Assembly: GCA_016839055.1 (NCBI GenBank) | Contig: JAEKNX010000010.1 | Location: 99,380-163,379 of the forward strand | DNA: 64,000 nt | From: Spirochaetales bacterium | GTDB lineage: Bacteria > Spirochaetota > Spirochaetia > UBA9216 | Direction of reading: 5' to 3' | Shown here: positions 1 through 8,618 of the stretch, one piece after another | Layout of the letters: every line of letters begins with the position of its first letter | Numbering within the stretch: position 1 is the stretch's first letter | Made by a program: the position numbers and the translations under genes | The notes under the pieces: model-generated | The model's database searches: none | What the model saw: the letters and a program-made list of their open reading frames with translations, nothing else | What the model was told of the DNA's origin: nothing

Positions 1-501
1 AACATAGGCTGTCTGTTTTTCTTCGTTCATGCCTGTAATGCATATCATATGCCATCCGAAAGACATATGTTTAGACCCGTATTTTTCGCCGTAGAGATAG
101 GGAAGGTATCTCATATCTACCCTGAGAGCCACCGGGCTGTCCTCTTTCAGAAGACTATAGATCTTCTCCCAGCCATCGCCGTGTTTTTCGATTGTCCCGC
201 GCTGCCAGGTTATGCCTGTAGTCCGTTCAACATTCTCCTTAAGCTCAAGATTTCTTCCTCCCAGAAAAGGGAAACTGGAAGAATCAAGGGTGAACCCGAG
301 AGCCGATCCGGCACCTATGATCTGATTTTCCGTGATCTCATAGCCCTGATGCTGCAGCAGGTTCAGCATTGCGCTACTCTCGCAGTGATATCCTTTTTGA
401 ACCTTGAACCCGTCAAGCATGACGCTGTCGGGCAGTTTCCATTCTGAACCTGCACAGCCGAAAAGGCTTCCGATTCCAAGAAGTATTATAGCTTTTTTCA
501 T
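1..501 (-). CDS. BtrH-N-like lipoprotein, 3' end outside window
   Basis: The minus strand is open from an ATG at 501 to the window edge (167 codons, no stop). The protein starts with Lys-Lys and a short hydrophobic stretch ending at a Cys near residue 16 (SLFGC), a plausible though not ideal lipobox. Next comes a GYHCESSAMLNLLQHQGY block. A Cys followed by Ser and a small helix after a His/Tyr is what the N-terminal domain of butirosin-H-like and C39-like cysteine peptidase/acyltransferase proteins shows. A His lies in a later GWHMICI segment, which could complete a Cys-His pair. A GGAG Shine-Dalgarno lies just upstream. The substrate is unknown. It is divergent from the DUF763 gene. The family call is by eye only. 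Confidence 0.6.
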   Translation of the reverse strand, partial: MKKAIILLGIGSLFGCAGSEWKLPDSVMLDGFKVQKGYHCESSAMLNLLQHQGYEITENQIIGAGSALGFTLDSSSFPFLGGRNLELKENVERTTGITWQRGTIEKHGDGWEKIYSLLKEDSPVALRVDMRYLPYLYGEKYGSKHMSFGWHMICITGMNEEKQTAYV

Positions 502-674
502 AATTCACTCCATTTTTTGTTCATTAAAATAGAGAATAAACCCTCCAGTATAGGGGAGAGGCAAGTGGGAAATGAAGAAAACTATAGAGCGGAAACAGAA
601 CCTCAGGCATGAAACTGAAGTGTCTGTCTGTCCTTCCTCTACTCATCCAGTTAAAACCATATTATAATATCTGC

Positions 675-1985
675 ATGAAACGAAGCGGAAGCGCAGACCT
701 TCCTTTACATTACGGAACTATTCCTCCTTGGCTGGCAGACCGAATGATGAAGCTTGGAACTGCCATGGTTGAGGCTGTTATTGCCGATGCCGGAACTGAT
801 GAGGTTCTGCGCCGTCTTTCGGATCCCTGCTGGTTTCAGGCCTTCGGCGCTGTGCTGGGGATGGACTGGCATTCCTCCGGAATAACGACCTCAGTTATGC
901 GGGCTATCCAGCGTGGTATTAACCCTAGAAGTAAAGAGCTCGGGCTGGCGGTACTGGGCGGCAGGGGCAAATATTCCAGACAGACTCCGCAAGAGCTCAT
1001 TGAATATTCAATGAAAACAGGGCTTTCGGGTGATGAGCTGACCCGCGTAAGCCGTCTTACGGCTAAAATTGATAATTCCTGTCTTCAGGATGGTTTTCAG
1101 ATATATCTGCATAATTTTATCATAACCGAAGACGGCAAGTGGGCTGTCGTTCAGCAGGGAATGAACAAGCAGACGGGTACTGCCCGCCGTTATCACTGGC
1201 ATTCTGAAGGGCTTCGCTCTTTTTTCGATGATCCTCATGCTGCAGTGGTGGGGCCGTTTCAGGGAGAGCTTGTTAACCTGAGCGACAGCCGGGCAGAGCA
1301 AAACCGCAGCGGAATTCTTGAGTTCATGAATGAATACCCTGAGCGGCAGCAGCGCGAGCTTGATTCGCTTTTGCGCTCCCGCCGTATTGTGCTTCCGTCG
1401 CATCACGAGGTAAAACCGGAGGATGTTATTTCAAAGCGCCTCGGTGCGGTGCTGTCTGCTGCATGGGATAAAAACTTCAGCGACTTCAGTGAGGCGCTGC
1501 TTATGCAGGGGGTGGGGCCGCGGACGGTGCAGTCTCTGGCTTTGGTTAGCGAGGTGATCTATGGGGGGCCAAGTCGTTTCACTGATCCTGCGCGCTTTTC
1601 CTTCGCCCATGGCGGAAAGGACGGGCATCCGGCTCCGGTACCGCTCAAGGTTTATGACAAAAGCATCTCGGTTGTTAAGCGGGCACTTGAGGATGCAAAA
1701 ACCGACAAGGCCGGGAAGCTCAGCGGAATAAAGAATCTTGACCGCTTCACCCGCTGGATTGAATCAACAGTCGCCCCTGATGCGGATGTTGATGAGGTAA
1801 TAGCCCATGAATGGGAAAACTCTCACCGCTGGGGAGGCCAGACGGTAATGGGGCGGGCTGTGCCCGGTGACAGCTATGAAAAGCACTCTTTAAGATATCA
1901 GGGCTCATCCGGGCGCACGAAGAGCCCTGTCCCTGCGCGGAGTGTCCAAAATGATGACAATCGGCAGATGGAACTGTTTGATTAA
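675..1985 (+). CDS. DUF763 family protein
   Basis: A 436-residue cytoplasmic protein that begins KRSGSADLPLHYG and continues with PPWLADRM, the characteristic opening of the DUF763 (COG1415) family, which is widespread in archaea and anaerobic bacteria and has no settled function. The family length is usually about 360-450 residues, so it looks complete. An in-frame ATG exists 66 bases upstream, but the family N-terminus matches the start used here. A perfect TATAAT lies at 663-668, only six bases before this ATG, so a transcript using it would have almost no leader. The C-terminal 40 residues are polar and probably disordered. No operon partner is obvious. Confidence 0.85.
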   Translation: MKRSGSADLPLHYGTIPPWLADRMMKLGTAMVEAVIADAGTDEVLRRLSDPCWFQAFGAVLGMDWHSSGITTSVMRAIQRGINPRSKELGLAVLGGRGKYSRQTPQELIEYSMKTGLSGDELTRVSRLTAKIDNSCLQDGFQIYLHNFIITEDGKWAVVQQGMNKQTGTARRYHWHSEGLRSFFDDPHAAVVGPFQGELVNLSDSRAEQNRSGILEFMNEYPERQQRELDSLLRSRRIVLPSHHEVKPEDVISKRLGAVLSAAWDKNFSDFSEALLMQGVGPRTVQSLALVSEVIYGGPSRFTDPARFSFAHGGKDGHPAPVPLKVYDKSISVVKRALEDAKTDKAGKLSGIKNLDRFTRWIESTVAPDADVDEVIAHEWENSHRWGGQTVMGRAVPGDSYEKHSLRYQGSSGRTKSPVPARSVQNDDNRQMELFD

Positions 1986-2139
1986 TTCAAAGCCATAATT
2001 CAAGCTTAGGAGCGAAGTCCGAAAATCTATACAGAGTTGCTGGTTAGAGAATGGGAACAGCATAATTATTAACTGTAGGTAACAGCTCGCGGTTTTCAAT
2101 GTGTTATTATTAGAGATACTATTTATATGAGGAATACTA

Positions 2140-2691
2140 ATGAATATAACTATTCTTGATGGAAGTCCTTCGGGTTCGGCGACCAAGCTTCCGCCTTTGC
2201 TTGGGAGGTTATCGGCGGGTATTAGGGAGAAACATAGCGTAAACCATTTTTCTCTTGCATCGATGGATCTGCACTTCTGTACCGGATGCTGGAGCTGCTG
2301 GTGGAAAACCCCTGGACTTTGCGCGATAAAGGATGATGCTGAAGAGATCTTCCGGGCCGTAATCAATTCCGACCTTGTTATCTTTGTATCGCCGCTTAAG
2401 GCGGGATTTACCAGTTCGCTGTTGAAGAAGATTACCGACAGGCTTATTGTTCTTCTTCATCCTTACATCGAAATCAGGAATAATGAGTGCCATCATATAA
2501 AACGTTATGAGTCTTATCCCGATATCGGTTTGATTTTTGAAAAGAGCACGGATACCGATGATGAAGATCTTCAGATTATTAGGGATATATATGAGAGGTT
2601 AGCGCTGAATTTTCACAGCCGCCTGAAGTATGCAATGTCTATAGATGATAATACATTAGAGGAAATTCTAAATGAAACTTGCAGTATTTAA
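2140..2691 (+). CDS. NAD(P)H-dependent FMN reductase / iron-sulfur flavoprotein-like
   Basis: A 183-residue flavodoxin-fold protein. The N-terminal DGSPSG loop is the FMN phosphate-binding loop of the NADPH-dependent FMN reductase family. It is followed by CTGCWSCWWKTPGLC, the Cys-rich segment typical of iron-sulfur flavoproteins and related oxidoreductases, and then by a SPLKAGFTSSLLKKITDR segment like the flavin-contacting region of that group. Expected role: two-electron flavin-dependent reduction of a small molecule; the substrate is unknown. Its 3' end overlaps the next flavodoxin-like gene by 20 bases, so the two are probably cotranscribed and act together. Confidence 0.75.
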   Translation: MNITILDGSPSGSATKLPPLLGRLSAGIREKHSVNHFSLASMDLHFCTGCWSCWWKTPGLCAIKDDAEEIFRAVINSDLVIFVSPLKAGFTSSLLKKITDRLIVLLHPYIEIRNNECHHIKRYESYPDIGLIFEKSTDTDDEDLQIIRDIYERLALNFHSRLKYAMSIDDNTLEEILNETCSI

Positions 2692-3334
2692 CGGATCGCC
2701 CCGGGGGCAGGGCAGCAACTCATCTGTTCTTATCCAACAGTTTCTGAAAGGGTATATGTCGGTCGAGCCGGCAGATGTTCCGGTGATAAATATTGCCAAA
2801 AGAAACAAGTTGGCTGAAAATGTTGTTACGGCAGGTGCGGCGGAGAATATTATCATAGTATTCCCGCTTTATACCGACTGTATGCCGGGGATAGTTCTTG
2901 AATTTCTTGAGGCTCTGTCTGAAAAAAAGGCGGATGGAAGTAAGAAGCTCGGCTTCATTGTGCACTCCGGATTTCCGGAATCGGTTCATTCCGAATGGGT
3001 TGAGCGCTATCTGAAGAAATTCTCTGAGAGAACAGCTTATAAATACCTCGGCACAATAATTAAAGGCGGGTCGGAAGGCATCCGCTTAATGCCTGAGAAA
3101 ATGATGAAGAAACTCTTCGGCCGTTTTAACGAGCTTGGCGGGCATTTTGCCGGAACCGGCGGGTTTTCTGCGGGGTTGATCGAGGAGCTTAAAAAACCAC
3201 GCAGGCTCTCCGCCTTCGGGAGGCTGATTTACAGCCTGTTGGGTAAAATAGGGCTGACCAATATGTACTGGAACTCTAATCTCAAGAAGAATAATGCTTA
3301 CAAGGATAGGTTTGCAAAGCCTTTCAAGATGTAG
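2672..3334 (+). CDS. Flavodoxin-fold protein, partner of the upstream flavoprotein
   Basis: A 220-residue protein starting MKLAVFNGSPRGQGSNSS, a phosphate-binding loop of the flavodoxin/FMN-reductase fold, then an IIVFPLYTDCMPG segment where the family contacts the isoalloxazine ring. It lacks the Cys-rich loop of its neighbour. The C-terminal 60 residues carry Lys/Arg and a short hydrophobic patch (LIYSLLGKIGL), possibly for membrane association. It overlaps the upstream gene by 20 bases (translational coupling) and is followed by a clear terminator at 3377-3406, so the two flavoproteins form a bicistron. Substrate unknown. Confidence 0.7.
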   Translation: MKLAVFNGSPRGQGSNSSVLIQQFLKGYMSVEPADVPVINIAKRNKLAENVVTAGAAENIIIVFPLYTDCMPGIVLEFLEALSEKKADGSKKLGFIVHSGFPESVHSEWVERYLKKFSERTAYKYLGTIIKGGSEGIRLMPEKMMKKLFGRFNELGGHFAGTGGFSAGLIEELKKPRRLSAFGRLIYSLLGKIGLTNMYWNSNLKKNNAYKDRFAKPFKM

Positions 3335-3376
3335 GTATATATTGACTGAACTGTTTAACTTATATATGTTTAATTG

Positions 3377-3406
3377 AAGACGAATCAGTTGGATTCGTCT
3401 TTTTTT
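3377..3406 (+). terminator. Rho-independent terminator of flavoprotein pair
   Basis: A perfect 10-bp inverted repeat (AAGACGAATC / GATTCGTCTT) with a 5-base loop runs directly into a T tract. It ends the 2140-3334 transcription unit. Confidence 0.9.
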
Positions 3407-3438
3407 ATTCGTAGTATGACAATTTGGCAGGAAAATAA

Positions 3439-4983
3439 ATGGATTCACAGGATCAGAAGATCTATACAGAGCTAGAAATTAATCAGTGTATAAGTATTCT
3501 CACGGCCCTCGCCGAGGAAGGGGAAGCCTTTACGGCTTTGCCTGTAAAGCAGCAGATAGAGCTGATGAAGGCAGCAGGCAGGCTCTCCCGTCCTGATTAC
3601 TATCAACTTAAGCAGCGTAAGAAGGCTGTTCTCAAGAAGAAGAAGCAGCAGATAGTTAAAGTCGAACGCGATGCGAGGGCGGCAACCGGAATCCGGAGGG
3701 CAAGGGAGACATCGGTGTTCACAGCTCCCCTTCAGCTTCCGGATTCTTCCGCGGCAGAGGGTGAGCCTCTGGAGCTAAACTCTCCACGGAACTGCTATGT
3801 CTGTAAAGCTGAGTTTACGAAACTTCATTTTTTCTATGACACTATGTGTCCTGACTGTGCCGATCTTAACTACCGCAAGCGTTTTCAGAGCGCCGATCTC
3901 CGGGGGCAGGCAGCGCTTATTACCGGCTCAAGGCTGAAAATAGGTTATCAGGCTACCCTCATGATGCTGCGCGCGGGCGCCACGGTAATTGCAACTACCA
4001 GGTTCCCGAAAGATTCGGCTCTAAGGTATTCGAAAGAGCAGGATTTTCAGCAGTGGGGAAACAGGCTGCACATCTACGGACTCGATCTTCGGCATACTCC
4101 GAGTGTCGAAATATTTTGCCGCCACATTGAAGAAACCTATGACAGGCTCGATATCCTGATAAATAACGCGGCCCAGACTGTCCGTCGTCCTCCCGGATTC
4201 TACGCGCACCTGATGTACAATGAGACTATGCCCTTCAGTGAGCTTCCACCCGATGCCCGGAAGCTTCTGATTAATTTCCAGCAGTGTAATGATAAGATAA
4301 ACTCCCTGAAGTCGATAGGAAGCGCCTCAGATGCGGCTCTTCCTGTGTCATGGAATGTAAAACTGCCGGGAATCGGGCTCCGTGAGTCGGCTCAGCTTTC
4401 CCAGATTCCCTATGCATATGATGATAATCATTCGGTCGATGCGGTTTTTCCAAAGGGCAAGCTGGATGTCGATCTGCAGCAGGTGGATCTTCGAACCACC
4501 AATAGCTGGCGCCTTAAAATCGGCGAAATTCATACCGCCGAAATGCTCGAAATTCAGCTTGTTAATGCAATTGCTCCCTTTGTCCTTTGCAACAAATTAG
4601 TTCCGCTTATGAAAAAAGAGAATACGGGCCAGAAGCATATTGTGAATGTTTCCGCGATGGAAGGGAAGTTTCTGCGCTTCAAAAAGGGCGAGCGTCATCC
4701 TCATACGAATATGGCCAAAGCCGCGCTCAATATGCTCACCCATACATCGGCGAGTGAGCTTACAGACCACGGTATCTTCATGAACGCGGTGGATACCGGC
4801 TGGGTGACTGATGAAGACCCGGCACAGCTTGCTAAACTTAAAGAAGAAATGCATGACTTTCAGCCGCCGCTTGATATTGTAGACGGCGCGGCAAGGGTCT
4901 GTGACCCGTTTTTTGACGGAATAAATACCGGAAAGCACTGGTGCGGGAAGTTTTTGAAGGATTATTTCCCCATCGACTGGTGA
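3439..4983 (+). CDS. Atypical short-chain dehydrogenase/reductase with zinc-finger N-terminal half
   Basis: A 514-residue protein, twice the normal SDR length. Residues 1-100 are helical and Lys-rich. Around residues 118-145 there is a CYVC ... CPDC pair, a likely zinc knuckle. The Rossmann/SDR domain follows, with [11 protein letters not shown] as the nucleotide loop and an [11 protein letters not shown] segment equal to the SDR NNAG motif. Near the C-terminus [12 protein letters not shown] aligns with the YxxxK active-site helix, but Thr stands where catalytic Tyr should be. This long zinc-containing SDR type occurs in scattered bacteria and protists, and I believe the HTNMAK form is typical of it. 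The reaction is unknown. It is a single-gene unit after the upstream terminator. Confidence 0.75.
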   Translation: MDSQDQKIYTELEINQCISILTALAEEGEAFTALPVKQQIELMKAAGRLSRPDYYQLKQRKKAVLKKKKQQIVKVERDARAATGIRRARETSVFTAPLQLPDSSAAEGEPLELNSPRNCYVCKAEFTKLHFFYDTMCPDCADLNYRKRFQSADLRGQAALITGSRLKIGYQATLMMLRAGATVIATTRFPKDSALRYSKEQDFQQWGNRLHIYGLDLRHTPSVEIFCRHIEETYDRLDILINNAAQTVRRPPGFYAHLMYNETMPFSELPPDARKLLINFQQCNDKINSLKSIGSASDAALPVSWNVKLPGIGLRESAQLSQIPYAYDDNHSVDAVFPKGKLDVDLQQVDLRTTNSWRLKIGEIHTAEMLEIQLVNAIAPFVLCNKLVPLMKKENTGQKHIVNVSAMEGKFLRFKKGERHPHTNMAKAALNMLTHTSASELTDHGIFMNAVDTGWVTDEDPAQLAKLKEEMHDFQPPLDIVDGAARVCDPFFDGINTGKHWCGKFLKDYFPIDW

Positions 4984-5028
4984 AATTCAGTCCGGAATGG
5001 CCTGGCAAGGCTCTAATTGAAAAAATAA

Positions 5029-5057
5029 TTGACACCCCTATCTATAGAATGTAGTAT
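5029..5057 (+). promoter_or_regulatory. Sigma-70-type promoter for the small membrane protein
   Basis: TTGACA at 5029-5034, a 17-base spacer, then TAGTAT at 5052-5057, 44 bases before the ATG at 5101. Confidence 0.6.
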
Positions 5058-5100
5058 AAAATTAGGTATAGAGTAATTGATTTTTTATAAGGAAAATAAT

Positions 5101-5259
5101 ATGAAAAAGAAAGTTGAACGAAAAAATGTACTTGTCTTCTGTCTCATCATGCTTATCGCTGGATTTTTTGTCGGTCAGTTTATTCATATTCCGGCTTTTG
5201 ATGATTACAATCTACTCGATGCAATGCAGCGGCCCGGTGGAAACAGCCATAGAAGGTAA
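5101..5259 (+). CDS. Small single-pass membrane protein (52 aa)
   Basis: The 52-residue product has a basic start (KKKVERK), one hydrophobic helix at about residues 10-28 (VLVFCLIMLIAGFFVGQFI) and a short polar tail ending NSHRR. An AAGGA Shine-Dalgarno sits about 8 bases before the ATG, and a good promoter lies upstream at 5029-5057; both support a real gene despite its size. An in-frame TTG 24 bases upstream lacks a comparable ribosome site. I do not recognise the family. It precedes the lipoprotein operon but is separated from it by 149 bases and probably has its own transcript. Confidence 0.55.
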   Translation: MKKKVERKNVLVFCLIMLIAGFFVGQFIHIPAFDDYNLLDAMQRPGGNSHRR

Positions 5260-5387
5260 GAGTAAGCTTATCAAATAAAAATTGTTTAAGTACAATAGCG
5301 GTTTCTTAACCCGACATTTCGGCATTCGTCTGCCAGTGTGTACGTCCTCAAGTAGTTATCCTAAATAAGTCCGAATAACCGGATTGT

Positions 5388-5393
5388 TATAAT
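5388..5393 (+). promoter_or_regulatory. Possible -10 element of the 5.4-16.2 kb operon
   Basis: TATAAT at 5388-5393, 15 bases before the ATG at 5409. No good -35 is seen at the right distance, so this is tentative. Confidence 0.3.
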
Positions 5394-5408
5394 TTAAATG
5401 GAGGGGAT

Positions 5409-5858
5409 ATGAAAAAAGTACCCTTTTTACTCTTGCTTCCGTTCTTTGTTCTCAGCTGTGTTCCCGGCAGCGAAGACGGAAATACAAAGGAATATGTCAT
5501 CGTTGATCAGAACAGCAACAAGGTTCTCAGCAGTTATGAATACACAGAAGACACAAACACCCTTGTTCGAACTTCGAGCTATAATCAGAAGCAGCAGGTA
5601 AAGAAGGGTATTGAATATGAATATGATACTCAGGGCAACCTCGTGAAGACAATCGAAACAGTCCCCGGTTCTGATCCGAAGACAATCACCTATGAGTCCG
5701 AGCGGGAGTTTGATGCCGCCGGACGCCTTGTTAAAATTATCCGCACTTCCTCCGAAGGAAAGGTTGTAGAAACCAACTTCGGATATGATGAAACCGGAAC
5801 CCTGCGCGGTGTAGTCGAGCAGACGGACAAGGGTGCCGTACTGATGAAGGATTATTAA
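5409..5858 (+). CDS. Lipoprotein with YD-type repeats
   Basis: A 149-residue protein with a signal peptide ending in the lipobox FVLSC (Cys near residue 17). The mature part is made of short YD/RHS-like repeats: YEYDTQGNLVKTI, REFDAAGRLVKII and FGYDETGTLRGVV. Each has the hydrophobic-x-Y/F-D-x-x-G-x-L pattern that forms beta-hairpins in RHS/YD proteins. Expected location is a lipid-anchored, exported position. It is the first gene of a tightly packed run of secreted proteins reaching 16.2 kb; the next gene starts 18 bases after its stop. Another YD-repeat lipoprotein lies two genes downstream, suggesting the two belong to one assembly. Confidence 0.7.
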   Translation: MKKVPFLLLLPFFVLSCVPGSEDGNTKEYVIVDQNSNKVLSSYEYTEDTNTLVRTSSYNQKQQVKKGIEYEYDTQGNLVKTIETVPGSDPKTITYESEREFDAAGRLVKIIRTSSEGKVVETNFGYDETGTLRGVVEQTDKGAVLMKDY

Positions 5859-5876
5859 AATGAGGAGAGTTATTTA

Positions 5877-7301
5877 GTGAAAAAGTATCTGGCCTTAACA
5901 ATATATTTGCTTGGCTTGGTTTCGGGCTCTCTTCTCTTTGCCCAGATTCCGATGACAGGTTACAGCGCTATTCTGACCGAGAGGGTTGTAGACCTTCGGG
6001 CTACCAGTGTGCTTCCTCCCCGGTCCGGCAATGAGCCGGGATCGAGCCTTACCCCTGAAAATCTTGAGATCGGCTCAATCTTCCTGACTGTTGATAACGA
6101 GGCCAGGAAGGTTGTTGATATATATGAACACAACGGGAAAACTATAATAGAGACAATTGAACCCCGGCCCGAAGAAGTCTTTCTGGGCCTCTATGTTCCG
6201 GATTTTGAGGTGGATCTCGGAAGGGAGAATGTTGATATGTCCTCTCTGGCCGACGGCGTAACCCTCCTTCCGGATGGGGCCGGCAGTAAAGACATGCTCT
6301 CATCATCATTCACCGCGCCTGCTGAACTCGACAGGAGCGTTACCTGGATGGAAACAGATCCAGACAATGACGGAGTTGATATTCTGGCGTTTAATGTGGA
6401 TATCCCTCTCTGGAAGAAGGATATCTCAGGAGACGTACTCGCGGCACTGCAGGATAAGCAGGAAACCGCGCAGGATGAGAACAGTCAGGATAATGATGAA
6501 GATGGTGTTTCCACCGAGACAGGCGGAAAACCGTCCCTCGATATGGGAGTGGCGGGTGAGATAAGGCTCGTCGGAACCATGAGACTGGCTGAACCTACTT
6601 TTTACGGCGGAACTAAAATGCCCAAAATGAGGTTCTCCTGGGTAAGCAAGTGGTGGGGCGGCTACTTTACGATTAATTTTGATGAAGGATATGCAAAGGC
6701 TGGGGTACGCGCAGCCCAGCAGTTTGATTTTAAGCTTACCGGAACAGTGCAGCTGACAGCCGAACTTAAAATACCGCTGTTTGCCATAACCGCCACCTAT
6801 TACGGGGTCACTGGAACAGTAGGATTCTATGCGAAGGTCTCGCTCGAAGGGGAAATCTCTCTAGCCGTTGAATGTTCGGAATACACGACTCATGATGTCG
6901 GGGCGAAGTGCAAGCTTGTCTGGCCCTTTATTCCTGTGAAGTTCACGGGCAATAATGATACCTACCTCAACTTCGCCTTCAGGCCGATTATCTCGGCCGA
7001 GGCGGAGCTGAAGGCCGGACTCTACCTGGGCGCTGAACTCGAGGTTGCCGGTATTACTATCGTCGGTGCTGAAGCGGGAGGCGGAGCCTATATCCTCGTA
7101 CAGGGATATATGGAGCCGATGGGAATTATGGGCTATGACACAAACATTGGAATGTACGGGAATTTCAATGACTGGATACTCGATCTATATGCCGAAGCCG
7201 GAGCCTATGCCGAGGTGACAGCCGAAATACTCACAATAGAATTGTCCTTGTGGGATCAGAAATGGCCGTTCTGGGAATGGCATCAGAGTTGGGAGTTATA
7301 G
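5877..7301 (+). CDS. Secreted protein of unknown family
   Basis: A 474-residue protein with a clear signal peptide (KKYLALTIYLLG, predicted cleavage after SLLFAQ). The start is GTG, supported by GAGGAGAG eight bases upstream. No lipobox. The mature chain is rich in beta-prone Gly/aromatic segments, with an acidic low-complexity stretch around residues 192-218 (Asp/Glu/Asn/Gln), possibly calcium-binding or a linker. The C-terminal 200 residues alternate Gly/Ala with aromatic residues (AELEVAGITIVGAEAGGGAY) and end in a Trp-rich tail, as in secreted beta-sandwich proteins. I do not recognise it. It lies 18 bases after the YD lipoprotein and 2 bases before the next, so it is clearly in the operon. 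Confidence 0.6.
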   Translation: MKKYLALTIYLLGLVSGSLLFAQIPMTGYSAILTERVVDLRATSVLPPRSGNEPGSSLTPENLEIGSIFLTVDNEARKVVDIYEHNGKTIIETIEPRPEEVFLGLYVPDFEVDLGRENVDMSSLADGVTLLPDGAGSKDMLSSSFTAPAELDRSVTWMETDPDNDGVDILAFNVDIPLWKKDISGDVLAALQDKQETAQDENSQDNDEDGVSTETGGKPSLDMGVAGEIRLVGTMRLAEPTFYGGTKMPKMRFSWVSKWWGGYFTINFDEGYAKAGVRAAQQFDFKLTGTVQLTAELKIPLFAITATYYGVTGTVGFYAKVSLEGEISLAVECSEYTTHDVGAKCKLVWPFIPVKFTGNNDTYLNFAFRPIISAEAELKAGLYLGAELEVAGITIVGAEAGGGAYILVQGYMEPMGIMGYDTNIGMYGNFNDWILDLYAEAGAYAEVTAEILTIELSLWDQKWPFWEWHQSWEL

Positions 7302-7303
7302 AG

Positions 7304-8596
7304 ATGAAAGCAGATAAACTTATTATACTTTGTCTGGCGGCGCTCGTTTTCTCCGGATGTCCGCTCAATGCTCCTCCTTCGGCTGAAGAGGGCGCGGTAA
7401 ACTATTATTCGAAGGAGATCGAGACCTCGGTCTATGTTGACCCCGATGATGCCTTTCTTGAGCCAATTGAGCAGCGAATCTATGATGAGCAGGGCAGGCT
7501 GACTGCTATATCCAAGCATACTTACAGTTATTTAAACGAGGCCTCCCCATCTGAATATCCTGTTTACAAGATATCAAGGACCGATGTTTATGAGGTGTCA
7601 TCTGACGGCACCGAGACTAAGGTCGAATATTATCTATACACTTACCTGCGGGATTCGTATCAGTGGGTTGATGACGACGGGGTAACCCAGGACGCTGTTG
7701 ATTATGTCCTGCTTACTGGAAAGTCATATACTGCAGATGACACCCTCCGGCTTTATTATGATGTTGTTTATGATGCCCCGGATGCAGCCAACTATGATGT
7801 GTATCTGTCTATAACAGACAGGGAAAATGCAGGCGGAACGATAACCGCGCTGCAGGAGTCCACATATGTACTACATGGAGACGGGGTTAAGCGCTTCCGG
7901 ACTGAGAAGTACTACGACCTGGACAGCAGCGACACGCTTAAGCTGTCCAAGGAATTTGCCACCTGGTATGATGCCGCCGAACCCTATGACTACCTCTATG
8001 ATTTATATCATTCCTTCCGCAGCGATGATACCGGCGCCGACGAAGAATTCTATTACTTCACAAGGTACTCCCGGAACGGCAGCGGCTACATCTATGAGCA
8101 GGCGGATTATGACTATGATTGGGAAAATGCTCTTGTTTCCGCGACCCCCCTTATACGGGATGTAGACAAGTCATTCACCGTTCCTTTTGCCTATGATATT
8201 GAGTTTCTGATGATAAAGGACAAGGCCACTGTGCTTACAACCGAATATGATTCGCTCGGCAATATTATCCTCGATGAGAGGACGCTTAATGGCGAACTTA
8301 ATGAGTATACAAGGTACACTTATAACAGGGCCTCTGAGTTAACCGATCAGCTCCGCTACACCAGGGGCGGCTCCCTCCTTCATGACCGGACGACGATCCG
8401 CTTTACCGAAGAATACCGGGAGGACGTTTATCACCGTCTCAAGGAAACATGTGTATACAAGTATTATGACTATAATTCCTCACCTGAGTCTCAGGAGGCG
8501 AGGGGTCTCATCCGGTCGGCGGACAGCTTTACCGGCAAGAGTGATGAGGAAATCCGTCAAGCCATGTATGAAAAAATGAATAAGCATTACCGTTAA
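7304..8596 (+). CDS. Lipoprotein with degenerate YD repeats
   Basis: A 430-residue lipoprotein with signal peptide and lipobox FSGC near residue 19. An in-frame ATG lies 54 bases upstream inside the previous gene, but only the start used here gives a proper N-terminal signal. The mature protein is rich in Tyr and Asp, with YD-like units (QRIYDEQGRLTAI, TEYDSLGNIILDE, RYTYNRASELTDQ) resembling the first gene of this run. It starts 2 bases after the previous stop, so coupling is likely. Probably a surface or periplasmic binding or scaffold protein; no enzyme motif is visible. Confidence 0.6.
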   Translation: MKADKLIILCLAALVFSGCPLNAPPSAEEGAVNYYSKEIETSVYVDPDDAFLEPIEQRIYDEQGRLTAISKHTYSYLNEASPSEYPVYKISRTDVYEVSSDGTETKVEYYLYTYLRDSYQWVDDDGVTQDAVDYVLLTGKSYTADDTLRLYYDVVYDAPDAANYDVYLSITDRENAGGTITALQESTYVLHGDGVKRFRTEKYYDLDSSDTLKLSKEFATWYDAAEPYDYLYDLYHSFRSDDTGADEEFYYFTRYSRNGSGYIYEQADYDYDWENALVSATPLIRDVDKSFTVPFAYDIEFLMIKDKATVLTTEYDSLGNIILDERTLNGELNEYTRYTYNRASELTDQLRYTRGGSLLHDRTTIRFTEEYREDVYHRLKETCVYKYYDYNSSPESQEARGLIRSADSFTGKSDEEIRQAMYEKMNKHYR

Positions 8597-8618
8597 AACT
8601 GATAGGAGAAACTATAAC

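Noticed and set aside
49..447. Plus-strand open frame at the left edge
   Set aside because: It is antisense to a minus-strand lipoprotein frame with signal peptide and ribosome site; the plus frame has no family features.
1008..1406. Minus-strand frame inside the DUF763 gene
   Set aside because: Shadow of a well-supported gene, with no ribosome site or motif.
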